This document shows, one piece after another, positions 62,454 through 64,000 of a stretch of DNA of 64,000 nt; the stretch's first letter is position 1, and every line of letters starts with the position of its first letter. Made by a program: the position numbers and the translations under genes. The notes under the pieces were generated by a model that was not told where the DNA came from, made no database searches, and saw only the letters and a list, made by a program, of their open reading frames with translations. This stretch comes from JAIQFL01 sp035501495 (GTDB lineage Bacteria > Acidobacteriota > Terriglobia > Bryobacterales > Bryobacteraceae), in NCBI GenBank assembly GCA_035501495.1, contig DATJWB010000250.1:1-64000 (forward strand), read 5' to 3'.

Positions 62454-64000
62454 ATGTCGCCGGAACTTCACCAGAGGGTGCGGAAGCTGTTTGACCAGGC
62501 GATGGAGCGTCCGCAAAGCGAGCGGCTGGCGTTCCTGGAGGACGAATGCGGCGGAGAGCCGGAGGTCTTCCGGGAAGTGAAGCGCCTGTTGGACGCAAAC
62601 CTCGAGGCGGAATCGTTCCTCGAGGAGCGACCAACCCACCGCTCGGAGCGGATCGATCGCTACCTGATCAAGCGGGAACTGGGCCGTGGAGCGATGGGCG
62701 TGGTCTATGAAGCGGTGGACCCGCTGATTGGGCGGTCGGTGGCCATCAAAGTGATTTCCATCGAAGCCACGAGCCCGAAAGAAGTCGAGTTCATGCGGGA
62801 CAGCCTCTTCCGCGAAGCGCGTTCCGCGGGCGTGCTGTCGCATCCCGGCATCGTCATCATCTTCGATGTCGGCCAGGAGAACGATACGGCTTTCATCACG
62901 ATGGAGCGCGTGGAAGGGCCAACTCTCGATCAGGTACTCGAATCGCGGGGCGTTCCGGACCCCCGAACCGCGCTCGACCTGCTGCGCCAGACGGCGGCGG
63001 CCCTCGACTATGCACACCAGTGCGGCGTCGTGCACCGCGATATCAAGCCGGCGAACATCATGCTGCACAAAGGCACGGTGGTCAAAATCACGGACTTCGG
63101 AATCGCCAAGATTTCGACCGCCCACAGCAAGACGCTCACCGGAATGGTGATGGGGACGCCGAGTTACATGTCGCCCGAGCAGATCGAAACCAAGCCGATG
63201 GACGGGCGGGCGGATCAGTTCTCGTTAGGGGTTGTAGCGTTCGAGCTGTTGACGGGGACCAAGCCATTTCAGGGCGGGCTGTTGGGCCCCCTGATGCACG
63301 CGATCATGTTCGGCGAGCGGCCGTCGGCGCGCGCCTTGAACCCGGCCTTGCCGGCGGGTGTGGATGCGGTGCTGGAGCGGGTGCTGCGGCGGTCCCCGGC
63401 GGAGCGGTATGCCACCTGCGCCGAGTTTGTGTCGGCGTTGGAGGCGTGTTTCGCGGCGCGTTCCCCCGGCAGCGGCGAATGGAGAAACGCTCCGACCGAG
63501 ATGTTGCCGATCGTGCCGGTTGCTGCCGGTCCGGCGGTTGCCGCGCCTCCCGGCACGCAGGGACCCGTTCCGCCTCCACCGGTTGTGAAGGTGCCCCCGC
63601 CGCCAGTAGCGGCGCAGCCGGGCACCCAGCAGCCATTTCCGCCACCGCCTGTGGTGCCGCCACCGTTTCCGCCACCAGTACCGCGTCCGGCGGGCGAAAA
63701 ACGAGGAAAGCCCGTGCTTGCCTTGGTCCTGGCGGGGGTGGGGACGCTGGTGCTGGCAGGCGGGTACCTGGCCTATCGTTTCGTGATTCCCCACCCCGAC
63801 TCCGGCCACGGCATCACCGGGCCTCCCAAAAACATCGGCGCGGCTCCGGTGGTCTCGCGCTTCACCGCCGAACCGCCGGCGGTCGAGCCCGGCGCGGCGA
63901 CGACGCTTCGCTGGGACGTGACGGGCGCCACCGAGGTGGAGATCGATCAGGGCGTCGGCAAGGTCTTTTCATTGGGTGAAAAAGAGGTCAAGCCGCCCGA
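62454..64000 (+). CDS. Ser/Thr protein kinase with Pro-rich linker and Ig-like domain, cut by the window edge
   Basis: ATG 62454 (AGGA just upstream) opens a frame of 515 codons to the right edge with no stop. An N-terminal helical segment (LHQRVRKLFDQAMERPQSER) precedes the kinase domain (about 70-340): GRGAMGVVYEAVDP, VAIKVIS, HRDIKPAN near 194, DFGIAK and SPEQIE. A Pro-rich linker with repeated PPPPVV leads to a membrane segment (about 421-446). The beginning of an outer domain (SRFTAEPPAVEPGAATTLRW) looks Ig-like. It starts 19 bp after the ECF sigma gene and is co-transcribed with it. Confidence 0.92.
   Translation, partial: MSPELHQRVRKLFDQAMERPQSERLAFLEDECGGEPEVFREVKRLLDANLEAESFLEERPTHRSERIDRYLIKRELGRGAMGVVYEAVDPLIGRSVAIKVISIEATSPKEVEFMRDSLFREARSAGVLSHPGIVIIFDVGQENDTAFITMERVEGPTLDQVLESRGVPDPRTALDLLRQTAAALDYAHQCGVVHRDIKPANIMLHKGTVVKITDFGIAKISTAHSKTLTGMVMGTPSYMSPEQIETKPMDGRADQFSLGVVAFELLTGTKPFQGGLLGPLMHAIMFGERPSARALNPALPAGVDAVLERVLRRSPAERYATCAEFVSALEACFAARSPGSGEWRNAPTEMLPIVPVAAGPAVAAPPGTQGPVPPPPVVKVPPPPVAAQPGTQQPFPPPPVVPPPFPPPVPRPAGEKRGKPVLALVLAGVGTLVLAGGYLAYRFVIPHPDSGHGITGPPKNIGAAPVVSRFTAEPPAVEPGAATTLRWDVTGATEVEIDQGVGKVFSLGEKEVKPP

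Overview
The window looks like a chromosomal segment of a high-GC acidobacterium close to Candidatus Solibacter (Bryobacteraceae). Several protein families typical of that group support this: three orphan MacB/FtsX permeases of the acidobacterial ADOP type, a VWFA-related protein of the acidobacterial type, a giant NHL protein with the Solibacter C-terminal domain (TIGR03437-like), a long carboxypeptidase-regulatory/TonB-type outer membrane protein, Ser/Thr kinases fused to beta-propellers, and an ECF sigma factor next to a kinase. I see no rRNA, tRNA, CRISPR array or intact transposase.

Layout. 0-8 kb: a partial GAF protein divergent from a sigma54 activator, then a PilZ protein, then twin secreted subtilases with VWG-rich tails on either side of a membrane HD-GYP/GAF/GGDEF protein. 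Each subtilase has two GGACA-N3-TGTCC palindromes upstream, exactly 78 bp apart. 8-13 kb: an eroded gene, a tannase-family esterase, and a LysM protein, lipoprotein and HExxH metallopeptidase on one strand. 13-21 kb: an SDR enzyme, a secreted BNR/sortilin-like propeller with its small partner, and a kinase-propeller whose leader is a 70-bp copy of the propeller gene's 5' end. 21-27 kb: an alpha/beta hydrolase and multicopper oxidase (overlapping ATGA), then the outer membrane receptor with a clear terminator. 27-34 kb: a FeeM-like acyltransferase, DUF72, a holin-family membrane protein, glcE-glcF, GtrA, a secreted hypothetical protein and a PEP-CTERM protein. 34-42 kb: a phage/plasmid-type ATPase that runs into an 1857-residue NHL protein. 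42-50 kb: two ADOP permeases, a TrbI-like secreted protein and a GH3 glucosidase. 50-56 kb: an alsS pseudogene, argA, a GH29 fucosidase, a VWA protein and a BON lipoprotein. 56-64 kb: ADOP permease 3, its upstream kinase-propeller, and a divergent ECF sigma plus partial kinase.

Two themes recur. One is envelope and secreted machinery under signalling control: c-di-GMP proteins beside surface proteases, and kinases beside permeases or propellers. The other is dispersed palindromic DNA: a two-hairpin repeat family (at least six copies or fragments), operator-like palindromes and large intergenic hairpins. The most notable candidate systems are the paired palindromes with twin VWG-tail subtilases around a c-di-GMP enzyme, the duplicated leader with a coupled 20-codon upstream ORF before a kinase, and the LysM/lipoprotein/HExxH set.
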